A DNA stretch of 64,000 bases from Streptomyces cucumeris (GCF_024295805.1 NZ_JANCLX010000014.1:1-64000), one strand, 5' to 3'; counted from the stretch's first letter, positions 32,690 to 40,701 are shown. Numbers and translations are program-made. The notes: generated from the sequence alone by a model not told the origin.

Positions 32690-33579
32690 GGCAGACATCT
32701 TCTGGCAATGTTCTCGGTGTCGCCACGACGCACCGGACACACCGGGGCGGAGGGGCGGACAGCCCGGAAGGGGCGCGACACACACCAGCCGCACCAGCGG
32801 AAGTGACGATGTTGCGGACCGGATGGGGCGGACGGGAACGCGGTCAGTCATATGGACCGCAACTCGGATGCGGATCCTTAACAACTGAGCCGAACAACGC
32901 ACGGCAAGCCCCCAAGGGGGGAACTACCGAGCTTGCGAAAATCGGCGCAAGCGGTGGCCACTACCGGAAAACGTGGCGCTCAGACCGGACAAACGGGAGT
33001 AGCGACGGGCCAAGAGGCCCGGTAAACCTCCCCGCTTTCCGTTCAGAGCCACCGCAGTGATTACCCGTCACTCGCCGGAATGGGTGGACAGTCGCAACCA
33101 ATGCGACGGGCCGAATCCGGAGATACGGAGGAAAGTGCGGGAGTGCTCCGGACAAGCGGTAGACGCCATGACGACCCGGTCTTTGCTGGCAAGGGAGTAA
33201 CCCGGTGCGCTGTGAAGCGCGAACGGACTCCCAGCCTCCCCCGTGCAGAGCACCAGGGGTAGGCACGGCAGAGATGAAACGGTCTGAGTCCGAATACGCC
33301 TCCATGCGGGTACGGCATGGAATAAGGCGCACTCTCGCCGGACGGGAAACCGGCGGGTGATGTGCGCACGGTACGCATTGAATGCAGGGTTTCGGACCCC
33401 TGCACAATGGACCCGGGATAAAGCGCGTAGCGCTTCCCGGTCAGTGCTTATGCGCTGGGCATGCGGGACGGACGCCGACAGCGACACACCCTGACAATCC
33501 TTCGGGAGTGAGGGACGATGTTGCGCGGTCCGCCCCAATTGCCGAACGCATACCAGCACCTTCGGAAAGGGAATGCGGG
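32690..33579. other. Gene-free, hairpin-rich leader of the right arm
   Basis: GC-rich, phage-like again. No good ORF, but several short inverted repeats: CGCCGG/CCGGCG (~33330-33355), TGCAGGG/CCCTGCA with one bulge (~33380-33405) and AGCGC/GCGCT (~33421-33434). It lies directly upstream of the all-plus right arm and could hold an origin, a packaging site or a structured leader RNA. Confidence 0.4.
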
Positions 33580-33753
33580 ATGACAGTTCATCTTGCGAAC
33601 GGCGGAACGGTTACGGTCCGGAAATCCGGGGTCGTTGAGTTCCGGGGTGAGGGGCGGACGATTCGGGACCGGGGGCGCGGTAGTTACGCGGCGTCGGTGG
33701 CATGGGTCAAGTCGCTCGCATTCGGCCAGGACGTTCGGTACGTCCGGCACTGA
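33580..33753 (+). CDS. Small basic protein, first gene of right arm
   Basis: 57 aa, ATG preceded by GGAAAGGG. Begins with a beta hairpin (MTVHLANGGTVTVRKSGVVE) followed by a basic segment (GEGRTIRDRGRGSYAASVAW). No family recognised; small size and charge suggest nucleic-acid contact. Confidence 0.75.
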   Translation: MTVHLANGGTVTVRKSGVVEFRGEGRTIRDRGRGSYAASVAWVKSLAFGQDVRYVRH

Positions 33754-33814
33754 AAACAAAAGTCGGCAGACGTTCCGGAAAACGGGACGCGGACAGCGGA
33801 AAGGGTGAAGAGAT

Positions 33815-35266
33815 ATGACCGGTGAGTTCATCGCTCTGAATGGCGACGGAGAGCCGCGTTTCTACGGATTGGGAGACAAGGGGGTCGGGCACATCGTGCT
33901 GATCCGCCGGGGTTTCCAGAACGACCCGCTTGCCTCGGGCGCCACGTTCGACAAGCCGTGCGGCGGAAAGGCACTGGAGGGCGGAAGGCTGGGAGAGCGC
34001 TTCAAGGGTGAGGGTGACGCACTGTGTAAGCGGTGCGTGGCATGGCTGGCCAGCCTGGGCGGGCAGAACGATCTTGAGGCGGCGCGCATGGACAAGTGGC
34101 GCACTGAAGACGCGGGGGAATCCGTGGCTTCTCTGATCGGGGATCACGTCGTCATCGACCTTGACGGGGTGCGGGAGGTCAAGGCTGACGGAGGGGACGC
34201 GAGGGAGAAGACTGCCCCTGTGACGCGGGAGATCATCACACCGGAGGTAGCACGTGAGGTGGTGCGGGATGCCACCCGCAAGCAAAAGCGCGCGGCCCGC
34301 TCTGACGCGGTTGCAGCCTGGCAGGTGCGGCGGACGGAACAGCGGACTCAGCGGGTACAGCAAAGGCAGCGGGAAGCGGTAGCGGCGTACTACGCGGCCG
34401 GTCACCCGGTCCCGGCGGAGGTGGCCGGGCTCCCTGACCCTCACGTGACGTCGGCAACGTGGACCGGACACACGGGAGCGCTGGGTGAGTCGGTTCCGTG
34501 GTGTGGGTTCAAAGGTGAGCCGATGGAAGGGAGCGACGCCGACGGGGTCACGGGCAAGTGCCCGGAGTGCCGGGGCGTGATCGGCCTCTCGGATAAGGGG
34601 CTGATCGGCAAGCACCGCATGTACGGCGTGAAGATGTCCTCTCGTACGGGACTCAAGTCCAAGTCGGTGGATGCGGTGGATCACGGGAGCGTGCCGGGGT
34701 CCCCCCGCGACGCCGACAAGCGGCGCGGTAAGGAGATCGGCAAGGGCAAGGCCAACTCGGCGTCCACTCCTCGGTTCAAAGGCGGCGCCGATGCGGGCAA
34801 GGGGTCGCGGGAGCACGGGAGCGTGAATGGGTCCGCGAACACGGGGCGCGCGAACCTGCCCCCGATCCAGCCTCAGAAGGGGTGGCTGGCCGTGGCCGGT
34901 ACTACCGCGCTGTCCATGACCGTGCGGCCGGGTGTCGACGCGGGGGTGTCTGGGGCGTTCTGCCCGGTCTGTAAGGACCTGGTGGAGCGGGCCCATCGGG
35001 GCAAGTCCCGGGCGTGGCGGAGGAACCATTCGCGCCGTGTCGCTGCGTGGCACACGGCCGAGAATGCGCGGCGTGAGGTGAAGCGGGAGCGGGAGATCAA
35101 GCAGGGTGAGCGACTGCCCGGCAAGACTCGGAGTGCGGCCCGGAAGGCAGCGAGCATCGGGAGCGCGGCGGACGGGACGCAAGCAGCTACGGGCCTGGTG
35201 GTACACGCGGCATGCGCCCGGCCGGAGAAGACCCCCGCCGTGAAGCCGCGCGGGATGACCCGATGA
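33815..35266 (+). CDS. Large unknown protein with several CxxC pairs
   Basis: 483 aa, AAGGGTGAAGAG site. CKRC (~73), CPECRG (~249) and CPVCKD (~388) may be separate zinc sites. The region ~150-205 is a Arg/Gln/Ala-rich helix and ~280-340 is Lys/Gly-rich and probably disordered. The C-terminal helix is basic. Possibly a nucleic-acid-associated protein. Largest gene at the start of the right arm; stop overlaps the next start. Confidence 0.75.
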   Translation: MTGEFIALNGDGEPRFYGLGDKGVGHIVLIRRGFQNDPLASGATFDKPCGGKALEGGRLGERFKGEGDALCKRCVAWLASLGGQNDLEAARMDKWRTEDAGESVASLIGDHVVIDLDGVREVKADGGDAREKTAPVTREIITPEVAREVVRDATRKQKRAARSDAVAAWQVRRTEQRTQRVQQRQREAVAAYYAAGHPVPAEVAGLPDPHVTSATWTGHTGALGESVPWCGFKGEPMEGSDADGVTGKCPECRGVIGLSDKGLIGKHRMYGVKMSSRTGLKSKSVDAVDHGSVPGSPRDADKRRGKEIGKGKANSASTPRFKGGADAGKGSREHGSVNGSANTGRANLPPIQPQKGWLAVAGTTALSMTVRPGVDAGVSGAFCPVCKDLVERAHRGKSRAWRRNHSRRVAAWHTAENARREVKREREIKQGERLPGKTRSAARKAASIGSAADGTQAATGLVVHAACARPEKTPAVKPRGMTR

Positions 35267-35538
35267 ACGGGACCCGGTCGGACAGGTCTCGGATCGGCAG
35301 GGTTGAGCGGGTGGTGTATCTGCTCACGGCCGCCATGTGTGGAGTTGCGCTGGCCTGGGTTGCGGTACTCGGGATGTTCGGGGCCGACATACTGAATGGT
35401 TGGCCGAGTGACCCCGGGCGGGGGGCGGTCACGGTGGACGTGGGGGAACTCCCCTCTCCGGGCTGCTGGTACGAGGTAGGGGCGCCGGTCACCGGACAGG
35501 GGCCGGATGTGGTCAACGTCGAACCTCTCTGCCCGTAA
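35263..35538 (+). CDS. Small membrane protein
   Basis: 91 aa, ATGA-coupled to the 33815 gene. One transmembrane helix (VVYLLTAAMCGVALAWVAVL, residues ~17-40) after a basic N-terminus; the outer part has CWYEVG and a second Cys near the end. No other domain. Confidence 0.75.
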   Translation: MNGTRSDRSRIGRVERVVYLLTAAMCGVALAWVAVLGMFGADILNGWPSDPGRGAVTVDVGELPSPGCWYEVGAPVTGQGPDVVNVEPLCP

Positions 35539-35550
35539 GGCCGTGCGGTC

Positions 35551-35590
35551 CGCCCCGGACCCAAGGGGGCGCCCCCTTGGGTCCGGGGCG
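35551..35590 (+). terminator. Perfect 40-bp palindrome, probable terminator
   Basis: CGCCCCGGACCCAAGGGGGC is followed immediately by its exact reverse complement (35571-35590). It lies 12 bases after the 35263 stop, so terminator is the simplest reading, but the absence of any loop base or T-tract is unusual. Confidence 0.65.
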
Positions 35591-35631
35591 AATCGTCCGG
35601 AAGACCGGGCGAGGCGGAAGGGAGAAAAAGG

Positions 35632-35949
35632 ATGACGGACATGCTCAAGTTGGCTGACGCGCTCAAGTCGCTCGTTCTCGCCGAGAACGAGGGGAGTGCG
35701 CGGGTCTGGATGATCGGCGGGGTGCCTGCGCGGCGAGTGAACGGGGCGATCATCAGGCTGGCCGGAACTGTCAGGTGCGTCACGATCGAGCCGATTCGGT
35801 CGGGGGGGAGCGTGAGCACGTTGTACAGCCCGACGGGAGAGATTCTCAGGAAGCGGCACATCGGGTCGTCCGTCAGCGCGGCGCGCACGGCATGGATCCG
35901 GAGTGCGGTGAGGAACGGCACCTTCGCGGGCATCGCCCGGATGCGCTAA
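35632..35949 (+). CDS. Unknown basic protein
   Basis: 105 aa, GGGAGAAAAAGG site. Helix (MLKLADALKSLVLAENEG), strands with VWMIGGVPARRVNG and TVRCVTIEPI, then a basic C-terminus with SAARTAWIRSAVRNG. Function unknown. Separated by the 40-bp palindrome from the previous unit. Confidence 0.75.
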   Translation: MTDMLKLADALKSLVLAENEGSARVWMIGGVPARRVNGAIIRLAGTVRCVTIEPIRSGGSVSTLYSPTGEILRKRHIGSSVSAARTAWIRSAVRNGTFAGIARMR

Positions 35950-35956
35950 CATCCGT

Positions 35957-35966
35957 GGCCTAGGTC
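35957..35966 (+). promoter_or_regulatory. GGCCTAGGTC palindrome (copy 5)
   Basis: GGCCTAGGTC follows ATCCGT and lies 23 bases upstream of the ATG at 35990. TAACAT nearby (35948-35953) with TTCGCG 18 bases further upstream is another possible promoter. It overlaps the end of the previous gene's unit. Confidence 0.6.
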
Positions 35967-35989
35967 AAATCGGAAGGGGAGACGGGAGC

Positions 35990-36316
35990 ATGACGGAACT
36001 GTTCTGGGACCGGGATGCGAACGACGGCCGGGGCGCGGAGGTGGAGGGGCGGGTCGCTGATTCGGTTCAGTTCCTTCTGGCCCGGTCCGTCCAGTGCATC
36101 TCGCGGGGTGTGATGGCCATGGACGACGGACGGGTCTACATCTTCACGGTGCGGCGGGAAGGGCACGGTGACGTGGGGTCCGGCGGGCGGCGACGTCTGG
36201 CCACCCGGATGGACGGGACGCTTAAGGACGTAGCGGCCGGTCTGTTCGCGATGGAGCGGGATTGGATCGATCCGGACCTGTTGGACCACTACACCGAAAA
36301 GATCAACGCGCTCTGA
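35990..36316 (+). CDS. Unknown protein, first gene under palindrome copy 5
   Basis: 108 aa, AAGGGGAGACGGGAG site. Helical start (ADSVQFLLARSVQCISRGVM), strands (GRVYIFTVRREG), C-terminal helix (VAAGLFAMERDWIDPDLLDHY). No family recognised. Confidence 0.75.
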   Translation: MTELFWDRDANDGRGAEVEGRVADSVQFLLARSVQCISRGVMAMDDGRVYIFTVRREGHGDVGSGGRRRLATRMDGTLKDVAAGLFAMERDWIDPDLLDHYTEKINAL

Positions 36317-36417
36317 CGCGCGGGAGGAATCGGGGGACATACCGGGGTCGCCGGGCCGGACAGGCCCGGGGGTCCTGGGGTGCCGCTCGGTGCCAACGGA
36401 AAGAAGGAGAAACGATC

Positions 36418-36831
36418 ATGGGTGAGAACATTCGCAAGGCGTTCGCGGGCATCCTGGCCGGTCTGGCCCTGCTCTTCGCTCCAGTGATGGCTACCGAGGC
36501 GGACGCGGCAACCAAGGGGAAGTCGGTCTGTGACACCGGCAGTCGGGGTCAGCGGGAGTACGACCGCCTGTGCCTGAAGACCGGGACGTTCAAGGACGGG
36601 GCCATGCTGTGGCTGTCGGTCCCGGCCGGTAAGAAGGGTCACGAGAAGCGGGACGCGTACAACCGCCGGTCGCAGTGCAAGTTCGCGAAGGAGTTCGGCG
36701 GCATCACGGCCGTGGCGCGCGACCTGTCGTTCGACGTTGCATACGACAACTTCCGCAACCACGCCACGGTGCTGAACTGGTCGGCGGCGGTCGCCAAGAT
36801 GGATTGCCGCGCCATGGGCTACCGCGTCTGA
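36418..36831 (+). CDS. Small secreted protein
   Basis: 137 aa. Signal peptide: IRKAFAGILAGLALLFAPVM then TEADAA cleavage region (~30). The mature part is basic with Cys residues at three or four positions (KSVCDTG, DRLCLKTG, SQCKFAKE, KMDCRAMG), spaced as for two disulfides. AAGGAG precedes the ATG. Function unknown; another candidate for a protein exported from the infected or lysogenic cell. Confidence 0.8.
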   Translation: MGENIRKAFAGILAGLALLFAPVMATEADAATKGKSVCDTGSRGQREYDRLCLKTGTFKDGAMLWLSVPAGKKGHEKRDAYNRRSQCKFAKEFGGITAVARDLSFDVAYDNFRNHATVLNWSAAVAKMDCRAMGYRV

Positions 36832-36856
36832 CCTGACGTCCGGAGGTTGACGGACG

Positions 36857-36888
36857 GGGACGCCCCGGGTTCATGTTCGGGGCGTCCC
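36857..36888 (+). terminator. Terminator
   Basis: Perfect 11-bp stem GGGACGCCCCG/CGGGGCGTCCC (36857-36867, 36878-36888), 10-base loop, 25 bases after the secreted-protein stop. Confidence 0.75.
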
Positions 36889-36935
36889 AGCCTGCCAATC
36901 ACGACACGAAGCGATGAACGGAATGGGGAAGCGGG

Positions 36936-37535
36936 ATGGACTTGATGAGCGTGGCCGGGAATCTGTCGCTCGAGTTCGGGGCGGTGGTTGAAGGACCGTT
37001 CGGGACGGAGGGTCACCAGGTCGTCAAGGTGTGGCTTCCGAATCGGCGGGGTCTGTCCCTGTCACAGATGGCCGGACGGGACGAACCGGGAACGGCGGAA
37101 CTGGCCGTGATCCGGGAATCGGTTCCGATCCGGGGGGAGGAGTCGTACGGGACTCCTCGGCGGTTCGACTACTCGACCCCGGTTACGGACGACGTGGTCC
37201 CGGGGGCGGATCTCGACAGGATGCGCCGGGCGCTGCGCACGCTGGGAGACATGCCGGATGCCGACCCCCGGGACCAGCGTTCAACGCGCCCCGGTGCGTC
37301 GATGGACTATCCCACGGGGAGCAGGAACGGGATGTCGTTCATCGCCAATCGCTGGGTGTACACGGGCCCCCGGGGATACCGGGTGGTTCCGAACGGTGAT
37401 TCGTTCGACGTGGTGTCGTACAACGCGGCCGAGACGCGCCCGGTGTACGGGGGTCAGGGACTGTCGGAGAAGGATGCGCACGCCATGGCGCAGCAGCTCG
37501 CCGCCCCGCGCGGAGTGGCGGGCGCAGGGCAGTGA
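36936..37535 (+). CDS. Unknown protein, paralogue of the 38051 gene
   Basis: 199 aa. The N-terminal half has VVKVWLPNRRGLSLSQMA and later ELAVIRESV, matched in the 38051 product by MRLWCPNGRGVSLSSKLDE and EFAAIRED. The C-terminal half (RWVYTGPRGYRVVPNGDSFD) has a beta-rich, WD-like look. GGGGAAGCGGG precedes the ATG. The stop overlaps the next GTG. Confidence 0.75.
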   Translation: MDLMSVAGNLSLEFGAVVEGPFGTEGHQVVKVWLPNRRGLSLSQMAGRDEPGTAELAVIRESVPIRGEESYGTPRRFDYSTPVTDDVVPGADLDRMRRALRTLGDMPDADPRDQRSTRPGASMDYPTGSRNGMSFIANRWVYTGPRGYRVVPNGDSFDVVSYNAAETRPVYGGQGLSEKDAHAMAQQLAAPRGVAGAGQ

Positions 37536-37702
37536 AAACCCGTAAGGGCTGGTATGTGACATGGCCGGACGGAACGGAGTGGCGGGGGGATTGCCCGAAA
37601 TGGGCAAATCAGCCGGTCACGCCGGGAGCAACGGTAAAGGCTGTCCGGATTCTCGGTGCGGGGCGCTGGCCCTGCCCTGGCTGTATACACGGGCGGCACT
37701 GA
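37532..37702 (+). CDS. Small Cys-containing protein
   Basis: 56 aa, GTG start overlapping the upstream stop. Begins KTRKGWYVTWPDGTEWRG, ends WPCPGCIHGRH with a CxxC-His site. Short and easily missed, but coupling, codon use and Trp-rich sequence support it. Confidence 0.65.
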   Translation: MKTRKGWYVTWPDGTEWRGDCPKWANQPVTPGATVKAVRILGAGRWPCPGCIHGRH

Positions 37703-37716
37703 CAAAGGGGATGGCG

Positions 37717-37971
37717 ATGGTAGGTATTGCGACGCCGATGAACTTCGACCGGGATTACGTGGTCAGCATCCTTCGCGAGAACGGCATGGGTGCACTGGTC
37801 GGCATCCGGGCGCTGGTCACGGAAGGCGTGGACTCGGAGGGGTCCGATATCCGGGAGTTCACGGGCTGGTTTGTGGCTGGGGTGGATGGCTATCTCGAGC
37901 TGGACACCGACGGGGGTGTGGTTCTCGCCGGGGTGTGGCGGCCGGAGGAGTTGTACAGCGTCAAGCCCTGA
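37717..37971 (+). CDS. Unknown acidic protein
   Basis: 84 aa. AAAGGGG is six bases before this ATG; the ATG two codons earlier abuts it. Helix (DYVVSILRENGMGALVGI) then beta strands (GWFVAGVDGYLELDTDGGVV). Function unknown. Confidence 0.7.
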   Translation: MVGIATPMNFDRDYVVSILRENGMGALVGIRALVTEGVDSEGSDIREFTGWFVAGVDGYLELDTDGGVVLAGVWRPEELYSVKP

Positions 37972-37981
37972 CCGGCGGACG

Positions 37982-38009
37982 GGAGTGCCCGGGGGAATCC
38001 GGACACTCC
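37982..38009 (+). terminator. Hairpin terminator
   Basis: GGAGTGCCCG and CGGACACTCC pair with one mismatch around GGGGAATC, 10 bases after the previous stop. Confidence 0.6.
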
Positions 38010-38050
38010 AGCCTGCTTGTCAGGGCTTGACGGACGGAAGGAGACGCGGG

Positions 38051-38587
38051 ATGCCGACGTATGGATACAGGCTGCACTTGACTGCCCCTGGCATGACGGA
38101 GGGGACATACGGGGTCCGGAACATGGAGGTCAGCGCACCGGACCGGCGCACGGCCGACGCCATGATCGATGGGTGGGCGGCCGTGGAGGGGGAGGCGATT
38201 GTTGATCGTGAACTGATCGCCGACGGGATTACATTCCGGGAGCACATGATGTGTGAACTCGTGAGCCTGGGGGCGCGCATGTCTCTGAGGTACGGCGTGA
38301 GCACGGACGGCCCGATCACATGGAAGGACGGGAACGGCGAGACGCGTGCGGCCATGAGGCTGTGGTGCCCGAACGGGCGCGGCGTGTCGCTCTCGTCGAA
38401 GCTGGACGAATCCGGGTTCATTCACTCGGAGTTCGCGGCGATCCGGGAAGACGCGACGGACCGGCACGGTTGGGTGTTCGACGGGGCGGGGGTGCAGGAG
38501 TACCCGGAACGTACGGCGGTTGGGAACGGGCAGGATGAAGAAATTTCCGCCCTTCTTGCGCGACTCGCCGCATTGCCTCGAAAGTAA
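38051..38587 (+). CDS. Unknown protein, paralogue of the 36936 gene
   Basis: 178 aa, AAGGAG site eight bases upstream. Residues ~1-55 form a strand-rich unit with RRTADAMIDGWAAVEGEA; the rest aligns with the N-terminal half of the 36936 product around the C/L-PN-RG-SLS motif and the AIRE helix. Diverged duplicates; function unknown. Confidence 0.75.
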   Translation: MPTYGYRLHLTAPGMTEGTYGVRNMEVSAPDRRTADAMIDGWAAVEGEAIVDRELIADGITFREHMMCELVSLGARMSLRYGVSTDGPITWKDGNGETRAAMRLWCPNGRGVSLSSKLDESGFIHSEFAAIREDATDRHGWVFDGAGVQEYPERTAVGNGQDEEISALLARLAALPRK

Positions 38588-38613
38588 CGAGCAGGTCACG
38601 AAGCAAGGGAACG

Positions 38614-38640
38614 GGTGCAATCGGACCATCCGGTTGCACC
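38614..38640 (+). terminator. Hairpin terminator
   Basis: GGTGCAA(TCGG)/(CCGG)TTGCACC (38614-38640) with a short loop, 27 bases after the stop. Confidence 0.6.
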
Positions 38641-38650
38641 ACCTTCGCTA

Positions 38651-38663
38651 CTATCGGCGATAG
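38651..38663 (+). promoter_or_regulatory. 13-base palindrome upstream of the 38696 gene
   Basis: CTATCGGCGATAG is perfectly symmetric around one base and is followed by AAAAACG. It sits 32 bases upstream of the ATG, in operator position. It differs from GGCCTAGGYC but shares CTATC/GATAG with the GntR-gene operator at 14619-14652. Confidence 0.4.
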
Positions 38664-38695
38664 AAAAACGAAAAGACGGAATGGGAGAACGAAAG

Positions 38696-39043
38696 ATGGC
38701 GATCACGCGGCTGGGTGTGCACGGCAAGAACTCGTCCGTCGAGAGCTACGCACGAGTCCTCGACGCGGGCGACGCATTCAAGACGGAAGGATCCCTTGGG
38801 GGCGGCCCGGTGACCCACGGGGTTTCCGGGGGAAGCGCCGGTCGCCTGGACGCCAAGTGGCATCTGTCGGTCGGTATGGCCGACTATGTGGTCTGGTCGT
38901 ACGGGACCCCCATCGCGTGGCGGATCCCGGGTGAGGGGTGGGTTATCCCGGAGGACTCGTACTCGGTCATCACGTCCCGTCAGCAGCACAAGATCCGCGC
39001 GGCGGTCCACATGTTCTTCCCGGACTATCAGGCAACTGTCTGA
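38696..39043 (+). CDS. DUF8033-like phage protein
   Basis: 115 aa, GGGAGAACGAAAG before the ATG. VSGGSAGRLDAKWHLSVGMA, YGTPIAWRIPGEGWVIPEDS and YSVITSRQQHKIRAAVHMFF follow the pattern (YGTPIA...P...YS.TTSRHQ..IR.AV) that I associate with the phage family DUF8033. Function unknown. Confidence 0.75.
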   Translation: MAITRLGVHGKNSSVESYARVLDAGDAFKTEGSLGGGPVTHGVSGGSAGRLDAKWHLSVGMADYVVWSYGTPIAWRIPGEGWVIPEDSYSVITSRQQHKIRAAVHMFFPDYQATV

Positions 39044-39057
39044 CCCCGTGGCGTTCG

Positions 39058-39091
39058 GGATCACTCCAGGGGTGAAACGCTGGAGTGATCC
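39058..39091 (+). terminator. Terminator
   Basis: Perfect 12-bp stem GGATCACTCCAG/CTGGAGTGATCC (39058-39069, 39080-39091), 10-base loop. Confidence 0.75.
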
Positions 39092-39126
39092 AGTGCATTA
39101 CGGGAGAGGATTGGAGAGACGGAAAG

Positions 39127-39501
39127 ATGATCGACTCATGGACGGTGGACGGGACGAGGTTCGGGCATGCGGGATGGTCACTGCATGTGTCCCTGACCTA
39201 CGACACTGGGGTGCTCCCTGAGACTGATAGCGCCTGGGCTGGCGCCTGGGCATCAGTCGACGATATCGCGGCATGGGAGCGCGATGACTGGGTGTATGTC
39301 GTGGTAAAGGTCGTCCCGATCGACGACCGGGGCCGCGCATGGGAGCGTGACGCATCCGTCCTTAGTGCTGTGGTCTGGGGGACGCTCGGCGATGGCACGA
39401 GCATTGGGCGTACGGAGCTCGAAGAGCATCCGCTTCCCGGCATGATCGAGGAAGCGATGGACTCCGTCCGAACGACTGGACCGCTGGTGGTCGACCCGTG
39501 A
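39127..39501 (+). CDS. Unknown protein, paralogue of the 55321 gene
   Basis: 124 aa, GGAGAGACGGAAAG upstream. DDIAAWERDDWVYVVVKVVP, then an acidic region and SVLSAVVWGTL, followed by a C-terminal helix (LPGMIEEAMDSV). The same series of motifs occurs in the 55321 product, 16 kb away. Beta-strand-rich core with a terminal helix; function unknown. Stop overlaps the next start. Confidence 0.75.
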   Translation: MIDSWTVDGTRFGHAGWSLHVSLTYDTGVLPETDSAWAGAWASVDDIAAWERDDWVYVVVKVVPIDDRGRAWERDASVLSAVVWGTLGDGTSIGRTELEEHPLPGMIEEAMDSVRTTGPLVVDP

Positions 39502-39716
39502 TGGATGTGTCCGGCGAGTACGAACGGCGCTGCAAGATCCTCGCCGCGTACGTCGGGACGACAAGCTGTCTGCGCTGCGGGCCTGACGGCGGGAACGGAG
39601 CGACGAACTTCGGGGCGGACGGACCGGCGGGAAGGATGAGAAGAAATGGCCTATGTGCTGGAGATTCGGCAGCGCGTGATCTCCGGATACGCGAAAGAGT
39701 GTCGGTTCGCGGATGA
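39501..39716 (+). CDS. Small protein overlapping the next gene
   Basis: 71 aa, TGATG coupling. First ~45 residues (EYERRCKILAAYVGTTSCLR, CGPDGGNGATNF) look real, with one CLRC pair. The last ~24 residues overlap the 39646 gene and are Arg-rich shadow-like sequence. Perhaps the true gene is this 5' part with a degraded end. Confidence 0.5.
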   Translation: MDVSGEYERRCKILAAYVGTTSCLRCGPDGGNGATNFGADGPAGRMRRNGLCAGDSAARDLRIRERVSVRG

Positions 39717-40143
39717 GGACGGACACACCACGGACGGGACCGGCCCGGAGTGCAACGGTGAATGTCGCTGGCTGGACGGGGGCGTACGGGAGATCGAGGA
39801 TCGCGGCACGTCCGAGATCGCCATGGATGACGATGATCTCGAGGAGCACGGGAGCCCGGTCGCCTGGGCGGCGTGGTACCTCACCAAGAACCACCCGGAG
39901 ATCACGGAGTCGTCGGCCGGGATGACGGAGACCTTCGACGCACAGTGGCGGAACCACGTTCCGGATCATGCCTGGCTGTCAGGATCTTCCGAGGAGCCGT
40001 ACAACTCCGAGATCGAGACGGAGACCACGGTCCGAGTGACGGGGGAATTCGACACCAATCAACGATCTAAGGTATTCGCTCTGGCTGTGCTGCCGTACGA
40101 CCGGATGACGCGGGAGCTGCGGGAGCGCAACGAGGGGGACTGA
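39646..40143 (+). CDS. Unknown protein conserved in Streptomyces prophages
   Basis: 165 aa, GGAAGGATGAGAAGAA upstream. VAWAAWYLTKNHPE, then HAWLSGSSEEPY and TTVRVTGEFDTNQRSKVF recall a family with PxHxWLxGxxxDPY and RLxGxWxxxERxxVF signatures that I know from Streptomyces elements. Early CRF/CNGEC Cys residues may bind metal. Function unassigned. Confidence 0.75.
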   Translation: MAYVLEIRQRVISGYAKECRFADEDGHTTDGTGPECNGECRWLDGGVREIEDRGTSEIAMDDDDLEEHGSPVAWAAWYLTKNHPEITESSAGMTETFDAQWRNHVPDHAWLSGSSEEPYNSEIETETTVRVTGEFDTNQRSKVFALAVLPYDRMTRELRERNEGD

Positions 40144-40199
40144 CGCATGCATGCACAGATCGACGGATTCTGTGACGGGCCAGCGGAAAGGGGACGAAA

Positions 40200-40655
40200 G
40201 TGAAGCACACCTACCTCTACCCCCTGAAAGAGGGGGAGCGATGGCTCTGGCGCGCGGGGCGGATGGACGGTGCCGACCTGTTCAGTAGCCCTGACACGGA
40301 CGCGCCAGACGTTGAGTGGTCACTGAGTGTCGGCATTGCGGACGCGGTGGGCGCTGCACGGAACCAGTTGCACGAGCGGCTGCACGAGCGGGAGCGCATC
40401 TGTGTTGGGCGCCACTACGTGATTCCGGGGTCGCTCTGCGAGGTGGCGCAGGAGCGTGCACGGGAGGCCGATCAGGCGGTTCACCGGATCACTGAGGCGT
40501 TCTGGGATGCGCAGCATCTCGACGGCATCCCCTACGCCAACGCGTACTCCTGGCTGAAGAAGGTGGCCGGACAGGGTGGCCGAGACGACTGGAAGGCGAT
40601 CAGGAACTTCCTGGTCGCCTATCGGAGGTGGCGCGTGATCCCGGTGTGGATGTAA
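40200..40655 (+). CDS. Unknown helical protein
   Basis: 151 aa, GTG start with AAGGGGAC. N-terminal strands (YLYPLKEGERWLWRAGRM), then long Arg/Glu helices (AARNQLHERLHERERIC; CEVAQERAREADQAVHRI). Basic Trp-containing C-terminus. Function unknown. Confidence 0.75.
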   Translation: MKHTYLYPLKEGERWLWRAGRMDGADLFSSPDTDAPDVEWSLSVGIADAVGAARNQLHERLHERERICVGRHYVIPGSLCEVAQERAREADQAVHRITEAFWDAQHLDGIPYANAYSWLKKVAGQGGRDDWKAIRNFLVAYRRWRVIPVWM

Positions 40656-40701
40656 GCAAACCGGGGTGGCCCGACGGAACGGAAAAGGAGAGGAAGAGGT
40701 C

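Larger units (their letters stand above)
31190..32690. other. Anomalous pyrimidine-rich, low-complexity, gene-free island
   Basis: About 1.5 kb in which no frame on either strand is protein-like. 31190-31960 is dominated by runs of C/T with CCTGCCTGCC, CTGCTGC and TGTGTG motifs; 32150-32260 is rich in CA/TA steps (ACACATACATACACACC). It lacks the third-position GC bias, ribosome sites and gene spacing found everywhere else. It looks like eukaryotic (protist-type) intergenic DNA more than phage DNA. Palindrome copy 4 at 32531 lies within its right part. Horizontal origin, replication/terminus function or assembly chimera cannot be separated by eye. Confidence 0.6.

Noticed and set aside
33707..35952. 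Long minus-strand frames of 499 and 359 codons
   Set aside because: They mirror the high-GC third positions of the plus-strand 33815 gene; Pro/Arg/His-rich and without starts or domains.
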